Shown piece by piece: positions 32,822 through 41,694 of a stretch of 64,000 bases of DNA. A program made the translations under genes and the position numbers. This DNA comes from Bin87 sp965220265. Its GTDB lineage: Bacteria > Chloroflexota > Dehalococcoidia > Lucifugimonadales > UBA3495. Positions within the stretch are counted from its first letter, which is position 1. Each line of letters opens with the position of its first letter. The DNA lies in contig CBDCPM010000004.1 in the NCBI GenBank assembly GCA_965220265.1, forward strand, positions 4,278,001 through 4,342,000, written 5' to 3'. The notes beneath the pieces were generated by a model. It made no database searches. It worked only from the letters and a program-made list of their open reading frames with translations, and was not told where the DNA came from.

Positions 32822-33958
32822 ATGGCCAGGCGTTTGCTCAAAGAACTGGAACGGTCCTACGGATTTGACGAAGTTGCGATCGTCCCGGGCGAAATCACGA
32901 TCAACCCGGAAATGACATCCACGCAAATGAGTATCGGACAGTTCTCCTTTGACTCCCCGGTAATGGCCTCGGCGATGGACGGGTCGGTGTCGCCTCGGTT
33001 TGCTACGCTGATGCACGAAATGGGTGGCTTGGGAGTCCTGAACGGCGAAGGGCTTTACACCCGCTACGAAGACCCCTATTCGGTTTTGGAAGAGATTATC
33101 TCCATGGATCAGGGCGAGGTCACGGAGTACCTGCAAGAGGTTTACAGCCGGCCGGTCCAGGAACACCTGATCGGCGAGCGGGTCGAGGAGATCAAGCAAA
33201 CCGGGTCCATTGCGGCCATCGCGTTCACTCCGCAGACCACAAAGCGGTTCAGTCCTTTGGCCGTAGAAGCTGGGGCCGACATCATCGTAGTACAGTCCAC
33301 CGTCACCACCGCCCGCCACATGTCCCGCAGTTATAGGGGCCTGATCTTTTCAGAGTTGATCGAATCTCTCAGCGTTCCGGTAGTAGTGGGCAACTGCGTC
33401 AGCTATACCGTGGCCATCGAGCTAATGGAAACCGGGGTCGACGCCGTATTGATCGGGGTGGGCCCGGGGGCGGCGTGCACCACGCGGGAGGTGACCGGCG
33501 TGGGAGTGCCTCAGGTGACCGCGACGCTGGAATGCGCCGCGGCGCGGGAGGACTACTTTCAGCGCACCGGCCGGTACGTGAGCGTGATCACCGACGGGGG
33601 CCTGCGAACCGGCGGTGACGTCTGCAAGGCGCTGGCCAGCGGAGCTGACGGCGTGATGCTGGGCACGCCCTTTGCCCAGGCAGCGGAGGCCCCGGGCCGC
33701 GGCTACAACTGGGGCATGGCAAACGCCCACCCCGAACTGCCCCGGGGGACGCGGATCAACGTCGGCACCAAGGGAAGCTTGAAACAGCTGATGCACGGAC
33801 CGTCCAGCGTCACCAACGGCACCCAGAACCTGGTCGGCGCGTTACGCGTTGCTATGGGAATGTGCGGCGCGTACACCGTTCGCGACTTCCACAAGACGGA
33901 AATGGTCATCGCCCCGGCGATCAAAACCGAGGGCAAGCACTACCAGATGCTCGGCTAA
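32822..33958 (+). CDS. guaB3: GuaB3 family IMP dehydrogenase-related protein
   Basis: This 378-aa (beta/alpha)8 protein is of the IMPDH/GMP reductase superfamily without the CBS domains of GuaB, the GuaB3 subfamily known from Actinobacteria and Cyanobacteria. Its N-terminus (Y-G-F-D-E-V-A-I-V-P-G) and R-Y-E-D-P-Y-S-V-L-E-E-I segment are typical. The catalytic Cys is in G-V-G-P-G-A-A-C-T-T-R-E-V-T-G-V-G. The phosphate loop is D-G-G-L-R-T-G-G-D, and the flap has G-T-K-G-S-L-K-Q. It likely converts IMP to XMP, or salvages GMP. GAGGTGA precedes the ATG. The UGSC selenoprotein gene starts 12 bases downstream, so the two are probably cotranscribed. Confidence 0.9.
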   Translation: MARRLLKELERSYGFDEVAIVPGEITINPEMTSTQMSIGQFSFDSPVMASAMDGSVSPRFATLMHEMGGLGVLNGEGLYTRYEDPYSVLEEIISMDQGEVTEYLQEVYSRPVQEHLIGERVEEIKQTGSIAAIAFTPQTTKRFSPLAVEAGADIIVVQSTVTTARHMSRSYRGLIFSELIESLSVPVVVGNCVSYTVAIELMETGVDAVLIGVGPGAACTTREVTGVGVPQVTATLECAAAREDYFQRTGRYVSVITDGGLRTGGDVCKALASGADGVMLGTPFAQAAEAPGRGYNWGMANAHPELPRGTRINVGTKGSLKQLMHGPSSVTNGTQNLVGALRVAMGMCGAYTVRDFHKTEMVIAPAIKTEGKHYQMLG

Positions 33959-33970
33959 AACGGAGGAACC

Positions 33971-34510
33971 ATGACCACCGCGACGATCCAGATCCTGGAC
34001 CCACGTCCAGAGCACAAGACCGAGGAGCGGGCGGCAGCCGGCCGGTTACCCGGCTTGGCCGGCAAGACCGTGGGGCTGCTGGAAAACCGCAAGTACCACT
34101 CGGACAATTTCCTCCAAGAACTCCAGGTGATCCTCGAGGAAGAATACGCCGTTGAGAAGGTGGTTTACCTGCGCAAGTTCAGTTTCAGCGCGCCGTGCTC
34201 GGACGAGACCATCGAGGAACTGCTTGAGCAATGCGATGCGGTGGTGCACGGAATCGCGGATTGAGGGAGCTGCACGGCGTGGGGTCTCCACGACACAGTA
34301 GTTACCGAAACCCGCGGCGTCCCGTCCGTGAGCGTCATCACCGAGAGCTTCACCAGGGCGGCGCACTCTCGCGCCTCCGCGCTGGGAATGCCCGGCGTCC
34401 AGATCCTGGCGCTGCCCAGTCCGTTGGCACCGCGGTCGATACCGGAAGTGCGACAACTGGCGCACGAATACGCCGGCCAGATCGCCGAGATGCTGACCAA
34501 CGGCAAGTGA
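33971..34510 (+). CDS. UGSC-motif selenoprotein 1 (in-frame UGA as selenocysteine)
   Basis: One frame runs from ATG 33971 to TGA 34508-34510 and is broken only by TGA at 34262-34264 (residue 98). Reading that TGA as selenocysteine gives 179 aa with V-V-H-G-I-A-D-U-G-S-C-T-A-W-G-L-H-D, which I match to the UGSC family of predicted bacterial selenoproteins. The part before aligns with the paralogue at 47712 (L-x-G-K-x-x-G-L-x-x-N, then V-x-H-x-x-A-x-U-G-S-C-T-A). The C-terminal half has no stops and is protein-like (V-S-V-I-T-E-S-F-T, P-L-A-P-R-S-I). A hairpin begins 13 bases after the TGA. Conserved U and Cys three apart suggest a redox or metal-binding pair. Partner: the gene at 35306. Confidence 0.9.
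34265..34292 (+). promoter_or_regulatory. bacterial SECIS-like hairpin, locus 1
   Basis: After the TGA comes a 13-nt spacer, then stem CGTGG (34278-34282), loop GGTCT and CCACG (34288-34292). The loop contains the G-U pair of bases favoured by SelB, 18-22 nt after the UGA, within the usual window. The stem is inside the coding sequence. Confidence 0.7.
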
Positions 34511-34545
34511 ACGCCGGTCGCGTCAGTTAGCGTGCCGCTTTCGGT

Positions 34546-35295
34546 ATGAAAGTGGTCAACTGGAATGTTCAATGGGCTACGCCCGGTTCGGTGCGTAGCC
34601 CAGAGATTTTATGCCGCATCAAGAGCCATGACCCGGACGTGATCTGCCTCACGGAGACAGATTGCAGGCTCTTATCCGAATGGGACGGGTACGTGATATC
34701 CGCCGCGCCAGTCGGAGCAAACAGTCGGCGCAAGGTCCTGATCTGGTCACGGCGGGAGTGGAACGACGTTGATGATGTTGGCAGCGGAGTTTTACCGGCC
34801 GGACGATTCATCGCCGGCACTACCGAAACATCGGTAGGTCAGGTGACGGTCATCGGCGTCTGCATTCCTTATCACAACGCGAATGTGAACTTTGGCGCCA
34901 AGACCCAAGCTCCGTGGCAAGACCATGCGGAGTATTTGGACGGCCTTTCTTGCATCCTGAAACGCGCATCGCCCGCCCGGCTGATCGTGATGGGGGATTT
35001 CAACCAACAGATTGGGCAACGGAGAAATCCTTACCCTCCGCTTTCCCAACCGATTCGCGCGAGTCTACAGGAAGCCATGCAAGCCGGACGGCCGCCGGGT
35101 TTGACCATAGCCACGGCCGGGCTTGGATTGCGGGGCCGGCGCGCCATTGACCACATGGCTATAAGCGGCGATTTGTGCGCTGAATCTCTGGCCACGATTG
35201 ACAATGTAACCGCCGATGGCGCGAAACTATCCGACCATTTCGGCGTTGCCGCTGACTTGGCCGCTCGCGATCAATCCCAAAATCCACCTCAGTAG
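34546..35295 (+). CDS. endonuclease/exonuclease/phosphatase (EEP) family protein
   Basis: This 249-aa protein has the EEP fold. Motifs run in order: V-N-W-N-V-Q-W (catalytic Asn), I-C-L-T-E-T-D (metal Glu), a central His region in V-C-I-P-Y-H-N-A-N, I-V-M-G-D-F-N-Q (Asp/Asn) and S-D-H-F-G-V (final Asp-His). All core residues are present, so it should be an active Mg-dependent phosphodiesterase. Substrate could be DNA, RNA or a phosphorylated small molecule. It sits between the UGSC selenoprotein and its family-2 partner; it has no counterpart at the second locus, so it is probably not part of the module. Confidence 0.88.
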   Translation: MKVVNWNVQWATPGSVRSPEILCRIKSHDPDVICLTETDCRLLSEWDGYVISAAPVGANSRRKVLIWSRREWNDVDDVGSGVLPAGRFIAGTTETSVGQVTVIGVCIPYHNANVNFGAKTQAPWQDHAEYLDGLSCILKRASPARLIVMGDFNQQIGQRRNPYPPLSQPIRASLQEAMQAGRPPGLTIATAGLGLRGRRAIDHMAISGDLCAESLATIDNVTADGAKLSDHFGVAADLAARDQSQNPPQ

Positions 35296-35305
35296 AGTGA
35301 TCTTT

Positions 35306-36379
35306 ATGTCAACCAACACTCGAGCGTTGAACTCGCGGCGCATCACAGTGCCTGGCACCTACGACGCGATCCAGGACTACTACGAAGAGCAGGGATGGAC
35401 CGACGGCATGCCCGTGGTTCCGGCCACAGAAGACGCCGTGCAGCGGATGCTAGGCCCGTGGGGCGAAGATCCATCGCTGTCCCTGGGGATAGCGCAACCT
35501 TCCAACTCGGAAGTGACCATCGAGAAGGTCGCCATCAACGCGGTGATGGCAGGCTGTCGTCCGGAATACTTTCCGGTAGTGGTGGCGTGCGTGAAAGCCG
35601 CGTTGCAAACGCCGTTCAACCTGGCCGGATGCCAGGCAACCACGGGCGGAGCGGCCCCCGTGGTAATCGTGAACGGCCCGATCGCGGAGCGCCTGGGGAT
35701 CAACGGCGACTCGGGAGCCTTCGGCCCCGGCTACCGGGCCAACGCGACCATCGGCAGGGCGCTGCGGCTATTCGTGCGCAACGTGGCCGGGCTCATCATC
35801 GGTGACATGGACAAGGCCACACTGGCCATGCCGGGTCGGTACTCCTTCTGCTTCGCCGAGAACGAAGCGCGCAGCCCGTGGGAACCGAGGCACGTTGATT
35901 TGGGATTGGACGCGGAAGACAGCATGGTGACACTCCACGCCATCCGGGCCTTCTATCCGATTATGGAAACCACGGTATCGCGGGGCACCGACGTGCTCAA
36001 CACGCTGGTGCAGGCGACGCGGGCCACCGGGTTCTCCAACTACTACCAGATCGGGACGGGGGCGCAGGTGACGTTGGTGCTGAGCCCGGAGCACGCGGCT
36101 GAAATCGCGGCGGACGGGTTCACCAAGAAAGACGTTCGGGAGTACGTGTTCGCCAACGCGCGGATGTCCATTGATGAATTGGCGGGACTGGGACACTGGG
36201 GCAACCGGAACTACCCGGATTGGGTGAACGACGAAGACCCGAACACCATGGTGCCGATCGCGCTTCAAGCCGACGACATCGTGGTGGTGGTAGCCGGAGG
36301 CGACGGCCGCCATTCCGCCTGGCTAGCCGGGTGGGGAGTTACCCGGGTGGTGACCCAGCAGATCGAAGTTCCGGGTTAG
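35306..36379 (+). CDS. TDG-P-V-V-P family protein 1, partner of the UGSC selenoprotein
   Basis: This 357-aa protein is a paralogue of the one at 46654. Shared landmarks are W-T-D-G-M-P-V-V-P-A-T (residues about 34-44), A-I-N-A-V-M-A-G-C-R-P-E-Y-F-P-V-V, a glycine-rich stretch R-A-N-A-T-I-G-R-A, F-C-F-A-E-N-E, and a C-terminal W-G-V-T-R-V-V-T-Q-Q-I-E-V-P. The conserved Cys in M-A-G-C is a candidate catalytic or redox residue. There is no signal peptide and no clear membrane helix. I know no biochemical function for this family. The ATG at 35306 has only a weak GAGTGA site; a longer frame back to 35216 overlaps the EEP gene and is not supported. Confidence 0.85.
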   Translation: MSTNTRALNSRRITVPGTYDAIQDYYEEQGWTDGMPVVPATEDAVQRMLGPWGEDPSLSLGIAQPSNSEVTIEKVAINAVMAGCRPEYFPVVVACVKAALQTPFNLAGCQATTGGAAPVVIVNGPIAERLGINGDSGAFGPGYRANATIGRALRLFVRNVAGLIIGDMDKATLAMPGRYSFCFAENEARSPWEPRHVDLGLDAEDSMVTLHAIRAFYPIMETTVSRGTDVLNTLVQATRATGFSNYYQIGTGAQVTLVLSPEHAAEIAADGFTKKDVREYVFANARMSIDELAGLGHWGNRNYPDWVNDEDPNTMVPIALQADDIVVVVAGGDGRHSAWLAGWGVTRVVTQQIEVPG

Positions 36380-36404
36380 TACCGTCGTACTATCCTGACG
36401 CACA

Positions 36405-36432
36405 GGCCCGCCGAACATTGAACCGGCGGGCC
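36405..36432 (+). terminator. hairpin after the TDG family gene
   Basis: GGCCCGCCG (36405-36413) pairs with CGGCGGGCC (36424-36432) around a 10-nt loop, 25 bases after the stop. No T tract follows, so it may be a Rho-assisted or weak terminator. Confidence 0.5.
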
Positions 36433-36484
36433 GTCGTGTGACCTTGGGGGCGAAGCTGACGGGATCTGCCCGAAAAGTTCCGGG

Positions 36485-36619
36485 CTCACGCCTAACCACT
36501 TGCGTTCAAACTATCGTTGTGAGCGGAGGCCGGCGGTCCTGTCGCCTGGACGACGTCCCCTCCACCAACTGGATTCCAGCGTCGCTCCGCTCCTTGAAAT
36601 GACAACTGGGTAGGCGTAA
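36485..36619. repeat. dispersed palindromic element, copy D (degenerate)
   Basis: The most diverged copy lies between the TDG gene and dnaE. Outer arms are CTCACGCCTAACC and GGGTAGGCGTA. The interior keeps GTCGCCTGGACGAC and ends CTCCTTGAAATGACA, as in copies B and C. The rest of the 333-base gap holds the hairpin at 36405 and nothing else. Confidence 0.6.
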
Positions 36620-36712
36620 GAAGTTCCGGGCAATGGCGCGAAGGGCAGTCCACTGCTATCATTTCCGCGCTACGAGATTTTGAATTCTTGACGAAAAACA
36701 GGTTCGCCGATC

Positions 36713-39700
36713 GTGTTCACTCACCTGCATACTCACACCGAATACAGCATGCTCGATGGCATCAGCCGTATCCCGGACTTGGTAAACCGGACGCGCGAAC
36801 TTGGCATGGACGCCATGAGCATCACCGACCACGGTTCGCTGTACGGCGTCGTCGATTTCTACTCCGAGTGCAAGGATGCGGGCATCAAGCCGATCATCGG
36901 GTGCGAGTTCTACGTGTCCCACGCCAGCCGGCACAACCGCACTGCAAACGAGCGCACCGCCAACCACCTGGTGCTGATCGCCAAAGACAACGCGGGGTAT
37001 CGCAACCTGCTGCAACTGGTGACCCTCTCCCATCTGGAGGGTTTCCATTACCGGCCGCGCATCGACAAGGAACTCCTGGAGCGGCACCGGCAGGGCCTGA
37101 TCTGTCTGTCCGGGTGTCCTTCGGCCGAGGTTCCGACGCTCCTTGCCGACGGCAATTACCAGGACGCGAAGCACCAGGTCGGTTGGTATCGCGAACTGTT
37201 CGGCGAGAATTACTTCCTGGAGTTGCAGCGGCACGAGCACATTGAGCAACTGCCACGGATCAACGACGGGCTGGTGCGGATGAACCGCGAAACCGGCATA
37301 CCGCTGCTGGTCACCAACGACGCCCATTACGTCCGCCAGTCCGATTACCCGTACCAGGACGTGTACATCTGCATCCAGACGGGCACCAACGTGATGGATG
37401 AGAAGCGGCTGCGGATGGAAGACTCGTCCTACTACATCAGGTCTGCCGACGAGATGGCGGCGCTGTTCCACGATTTTCCGCAGGCCGTGGACATCACATG
37501 CGAGGTGGCGCAGGAGTGTGACGTTTCACTGGGATTCGGCCAGATGCACCTGCCCCGGTATCCGACGCCAAACGACGAGGACGCCGACGCCTACCTGGAG
37601 CGAATCTGCCTGGAGGGGTTCAACCAGCGGTATGGGCACAACAACGAGGCCGCCCGTGCCCGGATGGAGTACGAGTTGGAAGTGGTGCGACAAACCAGCT
37701 TCGCCAACTACTTCCTCGTGGTGTGGGACATCATCTCGTTCGTCCGCAAGCAGCAGATCCTCTTTGGCGTCCGGGGGAGCGCCGCCGCCAGCGTGGTGCT
37801 GTATTGCCTGGGGATCACCGATATCGATCCGATGCGGTACAACCTGGTGTTCGAGCGTTTCCTGAACTTCGAACGGAAGGAAATGCCCGACATCGACATG
37901 GACTTCCAGGACGACCGCCGTGACGAGGTGTTGCGCTACGTAATCGACCGGTACGGCAGCGATCGGGTGGCCCAGATCATCACCTTCGGCACGATGGGCC
38001 CCAAGGCAGCCCTGCGCGATGTAGGGCGCGGGCTGGGCATGGGCTACGGCGACGTCGATCGCATTGCCCGGATGGTACCGTTCAAGTCCCGAACGATTGC
38101 GGACGCGATGATGGCGAACCAAGAGATGGCAGACACCTATCAGAGCGACGCAGCGATCCGGGATCTGGTGGACAACGCCCAAGCCCTGGAGGGCATCGTC
38201 CACCACGTGAGCACCCACGCTGCCGGCGTCCTCATCGCCGACGAACCGCTGACGGAAACGGTCCCCCTGCAGCGTCCCGCCCGCGGGGACGAGAGCAGTC
38301 CGGTCATGATGACCCAGTACTCCATGGACCCGGTAGCCAAGCTCGGCCTGCTCAAGATGGACTTCCTGGGCCTTACTAACCTCACCATCCTGGACCGGAC
38401 CATCAAACTGCTGGATGAGGAACGGGGCATCCGCATTGACCTGAGCCGCCTGACGCTGGACGACGAGGCCACCTACGAATTGCTGGGCACCGGCAATACG
38501 ACGGACCTGTTCCAACTGGAAAGCGCCGGCATGCAGCGATACATCAAGGAACTCAAGCCGTCTGATCTGGGCGACATCGCGGCGATGATCGCCCTCTATC
38601 GCCCGGGCCCAATGGAACACATCGACCGGTTCATCCGTTCCAAGCACGGTAAAGAAAAGGTCACCTATCCGCACCCCAGCATGCAGGAACTGCTGGATGA
38701 GACCTACGGCGTGATCGTGTACCAGGACCAGGTCCTGCACGTCCTGCAGAACTTCGCCGGCTATTCCCTGGGCGAAGCCGACACTGTGCGGAAGGCGATG
38801 GGGAAAAAGATACCGGCGCTCATGGCCGAAGAGCGTCAGAGGTTCTTGTCGGGCGCGGTTCAGAAAGGCTACAGCGAAGAGTTGGGAGCGGAGATTTTCA
38901 ACCTGATCGAGCCGTTCGCGGGCTACGCCTTCAACAAAGCCCACAGCGTGAGCTACGGCCTGATCTCCTACTGGACCGCCTATTTCAAGACCCACTACCC
39001 GCTAGAATACATGGCCTCAGTGCTAAACTGCCGGCTCGACCACGGCGACCGCTACGTTGCGTCGATCAACGAGTGCACGCGCATGGGGATCGGGATCGAG
39101 CTCCCCGACGTCAACCAGTCAGGTATCCACTACACCATTGACTGTTCCGCCGACCGGGCTCAGAGCGGCAAGCTGCGCATCGGGCTGGCGGCGATCAAGA
39201 CCGTGGGCGAAGGCGCCATAACACCCATCGTCACCGAGCGGGTGGCCAAAGGACCCTATGCGTCGATCACCGATTTCTGCCGGCGCGTGGATGTATCGGG
39301 GCTGAACCGACGTACGCTGGAAGGCTTGGCCAAGGCCGGAGCCTTCGATTCCTTCGCGCCCCGGGCGACGGTGATCGGCAACCTGGACCGCATCTGGGCC
39401 CTGGCGCAGCAGGAAACTCGGAACCGCAACTCCGGGCAGTTCGGCATGTTCGGCGACGAGATGGACAGCGGCGCCGGCGGAACTCTGCTGGAACTGGACA
39501 CGTCCCAGCCCGATTACACGCCGCAGGAAAAGGCCAACCTGGAAAAGGAGTACCTCGGGGTCGCTCTGTCCTACAACCCGCTGCTAGCGCTGGCCGCCAT
39601 CACCCCGGGCGACGCCTACAATTCGATCGATCAGCTGGACGAGGGGATGATCAGCAGCACGGTGACGCTACTGGGCCACGTGGCCGCGGTCACCGAGCGC

Positions 39701-40321
39701 TACACCAAGGACAACCGGAAGTTCCTTCGGGTTGACCTAGCCATGGTGGGCGGCCAGGTTGAGGCGATGGTCTGGCCGGATTCGCTGGAAAAAACGGCCC
39801 ATGTCTGGCAGACCGGCCGCGTGGCACGAGTGACCGGGCGGCTGCAGATCCGGGGCGACGATTTCTCCATCTCCTGCTATGAGGCCCAGGAGTACCAACT
39901 GCCGGATAACGCTCCAATGACCTCAGCGGGCGAGGCTGTAACGGCATCCGCCAGCAAGCCGGCGCCGGTGAGCCCCAGCGCCCCGGCGAGACCTACCCGG
40001 TCGAACGGCAACCGACCCGCAGCTTCGCAAGAGGCTCCCGCGTCATCCAATGGTCACCGGGATTCGGGCGTGCTGATCAGGATGGTTGAGACCGACCAAC
40101 CGGATGAAGACCGGTACCGGCTGAGGCAGGCGATTCGGGTCATGCTCGAATACACCGGCGACGACAAGGTTTACCTGGAGCTCCACCTCAAGGAAGGGCG
40201 CACGGTACTGATGGAGATTCCCACCGTGTCAACCGCGGTGTGCGACGAGTTGCAGCAGCGGGTACAGGGTCTGCTGCTCCAAGACGAGACTTGTACGGAG
40301 TACCCGGCGAAAGCCGCGTAA
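36713..40321 (+). CDS. dnaE: DNA polymerase III alpha subunit
   Basis: DnaE is the main replicative polymerase. The 1202-aa protein begins with the PHP domain (F-T-H-L-H-T-H-T-E-Y-S-M-L-D-G, then I-T-D-H-G-S-L). The polymerase catalytic Asp motif is P-D-I-D-M-D-F-Q-D-D-R-R near residue 392, with a third Asp in the palm at G-L-L-K-M-D-F-L-G. A helix-hairpin-helix region (G-L-A-A-I-K-T-V-G-E-G-A) and an OB domain (S-S-T-V-T-L-L-G-H-V-A) follow. The PHP His/Asp residues look intact, so a proofreading or phosphatase activity is possible. A Pro/Ser/Ala-rich linker (about 1075-1115) joins a C-terminal domain. The start is GTG at 36713. Confidence 0.96.
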   Translation: MFTHLHTHTEYSMLDGISRIPDLVNRTRELGMDAMSITDHGSLYGVVDFYSECKDAGIKPIIGCEFYVSHASRHNRTANERTANHLVLIAKDNAGYRNLLQLVTLSHLEGFHYRPRIDKELLERHRQGLICLSGCPSAEVPTLLADGNYQDAKHQVGWYRELFGENYFLELQRHEHIEQLPRINDGLVRMNRETGIPLLVTNDAHYVRQSDYPYQDVYICIQTGTNVMDEKRLRMEDSSYYIRSADEMAALFHDFPQAVDITCEVAQECDVSLGFGQMHLPRYPTPNDEDADAYLERICLEGFNQRYGHNNEAARARMEYELEVVRQTSFANYFLVVWDIISFVRKQQILFGVRGSAAASVVLYCLGITDIDPMRYNLVFERFLNFERKEMPDIDMDFQDDRRDEVLRYVIDRYGSDRVAQIITFGTMGPKAALRDVGRGLGMGYGDVDRIARMVPFKSRTIADAMMANQEMADTYQSDAAIRDLVDNAQALEGIVHHVSTHAAGVLIADEPLTETVPLQRPARGDESSPVMMTQYSMDPVAKLGLLKMDFLGLTNLTILDRTIKLLDEERGIRIDLSRLTLDDEATYELLGTGNTTDLFQLESAGMQRYIKELKPSDLGDIAAMIALYRPGPMEHIDRFIRSKHGKEKVTYPHPSMQELLDETYGVIVYQDQVLHVLQNFAGYSLGEADTVRKAMGKKIPALMAEERQRFLSGAVQKGYSEELGAEIFNLIEPFAGYAFNKAHSVSYGLISYWTAYFKTHYPLEYMASVLNCRLDHGDRYVASINECTRMGIGIELPDVNQSGIHYTIDCSADRAQSGKLRIGLAAIKTVGEGAITPIVTERVAKGPYASITDFCRRVDVSGLNRRTLEGLAKAGAFDSFAPRATVIGNLDRIWALAQQETRNRNSGQFGMFGDEMDSGAGGTLLELDTSQPDYTPQEKANLEKEYLGVALSYNPLLALAAITPGDAYNSIDQLDEGMISSTVTLLGHVAAVTERYTKDNRKFLRVDLAMVGGQVEAMVWPDSLEKTAHVWQTGRVARVTGRLQIRGDDFSISCYEAQEYQLPDNAPMTSAGEAVTASASKPAPVSPSAPARPTRSNGNRPAASQEAPASSNGHRDSGVLIRMVETDQPDEDRYRLRQAIRVMLEYTGDDKVYLELHLKEGRTVLMEIPTVSTAVCDELQQRVQGLLLQDETCTEYPAKAA

Positions 40322-40358
40322 GGCTTGGGATCAGCACGCCCTCACGGCCGGTGAAGCC

Positions 40359-40883
40359 TCAGTCGGTTGCGGGAATCTGGAGGCCCAGTCCAGCAGCGAT
40401 AAACCGCCGGCCGTTTTCTTGGTAGCGCGCCGTTGGGTTCTCCAGCCGTTGGCGGTGAATCGCAGGTAGTTCCCGGATCCGGCCAGGCACGCCGACCACC
40501 AGCGATTCACTGGGAATGGGTGTGCCGGTCACGATGGCACCGGCGCCGATGAGCACGTAGTCGCCGACCTTGCAGTCCTCCAGGCAAACCGCGTTGACCC
40601 CGATCATCACGTTGTTGCCGACGATTCCGCCGTGGATCACCGCGCCGTGGGTCATCAACACGTTGTCTCCCAGCTCGAGGTAGTCGTCGGTGTGCAGGAC
40701 GCAGTTGTCCTGTATGGAACAATTCTTGCCGATGACGATCTGACCGTAGTCGGCCCGTATCACCGCTCCCGGCCAGATGCTGGTCCCCTCGCCGATTATC
40801 ACGTCGCCGACGATATAGGCGGCCTCGCTTACGAACACGCTGGGATGGATTTGTGGCGTCTTGCCGTCAATGCTGCGAATCAA
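40359..40883 (-). CDS. gamma carbonic anhydrase-like (left-handed beta-helix) protein
   Basis: This 174-aa hexapeptide-repeat protein is of the gamma carbonic anhydrase family. The repeats run from H-P-S-V-F-V through Y-I-V-G-D-V-I-I-G to G-A-G-A-I-V. The three zinc His positions are all present: N-C-V-L-H, L-M-T-H-G-A and V-I-H-G-G. The start is TTG at 40883, because AGGAGGG lies five bases upstream and family proteins begin there; the open frame extends further without a ribosome site. Members hydrate CO2 or act as assembly partners of complex I and acyl transferases. It is convergent with dnaE. Confidence 0.85.
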   Translation of the reverse strand: MIRSIDGKTPQIHPSVFVSEAAYIVGDVIIGEGTSIWPGAVIRADYGQIVIGKNCSIQDNCVLHTDDYLELGDNVLMTHGAVIHGGIVGNNVMIGVNAVCLEDCKVGDYVLIGAGAIVTGTPIPSESLVVGVPGRIRELPAIHRQRLENPTARYQENGRRFIAAGLGLQIPATD

Positions 40884-41093
40884 GGAGCCCTCCTGGTGGT
40901 TAACGGTTCCGGCAATTATAGCCGGCGCGGCGGGCGTTATTGGTCCCTGCCGCACATTACGAAACGGAGCGCGGGGCACCAAGAAAGTCGGTCCTGGTGC
41001 GTGCCGATCTTCTCAGTGCCGGGGCATTGCGTTTGACAATTCGGAGGTCTGCTGGCTAAAATTGATTCCGTGTTTGCAAGTCGCAATGACCCC

Positions 41094-41169
41094 GGCCCGG
41101 TGGTGTAGCGGTTAACATACGGCCCTGTCAAGGCTGAGATCGTCGGTTCGAATCCGATCCGGGTCGCCA
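41094..41169 (+). tRNA. tRNA-Asp (anticodon GTC), CCA encoded
   Basis: Acceptor GGCCCGG pairs with CCGGGTC (one G-T). The anticodon loop C-T-GTC-A-A, T arm GTCGGTTCGAATCCGAT, discriminator G and genomic CCA (41167-41169) are all present. A terminator follows at 41183. Confidence 0.97.
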
Positions 41170-41182
41170 CTGGAATTTCTGG

Positions 41183-41210
41183 AACGGCTCACCAGCGTGG
41201 GCCGTTTTTT
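41183..41210 (+). terminator. Rho-independent terminator after tRNA-Asp
   Basis: AACGGCTCAC (41183-41192) pairs with GTGGGCCGTT (41197-41206), 10 bp with one G-T and a 4-nt loop, running into TTTT. The following 255 bases to tRNA-Arg hold nothing I can support. Confidence 0.9.
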
Positions 41211-41465
41211 CTGTTGTTCCCGTCCTGGATAAGCAGTACCCGCGCAACCGGCGCGCACAAACTTCTGGCCTGATTCGCTGCGTGGAAGCGTCAGGGCGGC
41301 TCGTCACAAAGCTATGAACAACTCACGGCGGCAATCGCGGCGCGGCGGAATCGCGGTGGAATCAGGGAGCAGCCCGGCGACTCGTTGCGGTTGGTTTCGA
41401 CGTCCACCACACCGCGAGGAACTCCGGAAATGACGTGCTCGCCACCCGTGTGATACGATTGAGGA

Positions 41466-41537
41466 GCCCCCGTAGCTCAGTGGATAGAGTGCTGGCCTCC
41501 GGAGCCAGAGACCGGAGTTCGAATCTCCGCGGGGGTA
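41466..41537 (+). tRNA. tRNA-Arg (anticodon CCG), CCA not encoded
   Basis: Acceptor GCCCCCG pairs with CGGGGGT (first pair G-T). The anticodon stem is CTGGC/GCCAG with loop C-T-CCG-G-A, and the T arm is CGGAGTTCGAATCTCCG. After discriminator A (41537) the sequence is CTT, so a CCA-adding enzyme is required, unlike the Lys, Asp and Pro tRNAs here. Confidence 0.95.
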
Positions 41538-41574
41538 CTTTGTCGGATCGCCGGGCCGATTGGGGTAAGTACGT

Positions 41575-41649
41575 CGGGGTGTGGCCTAGCGGCAAGGCGC
41601 CTGCTTTGGGAGCAGGAGATCGGCAGTTCGAATCTGCCCACCCCGACCA
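41575..41649 (+). tRNA. tRNA-Pro (anticodon TGG), CCA encoded
   Basis: Acceptor CGGGGTG pairs with CACCCCG. The anticodon stem is CCTGC/GCAGG with loop T-T-TGG-G-A. The T arm is GGCAGTTCGAATCTGCC, followed by discriminator A and genomic CCA (41647-41649). It starts 37 bases after tRNA-Arg, so the two probably form one transcript. Confidence 0.96.
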
Positions 41650-41694
41650 GGTTAAAGGCTGCGCCCACGCACCCGGTCCAAGCCTAACGGCAGG

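Noticed and set aside
34262..34510. UGSC gene 1 as a pseudogene with a nonsense codon
   Set aside because: The same TGA in the same motif occurs in a second gene with a matching hairpin, and both downstream halves are open.
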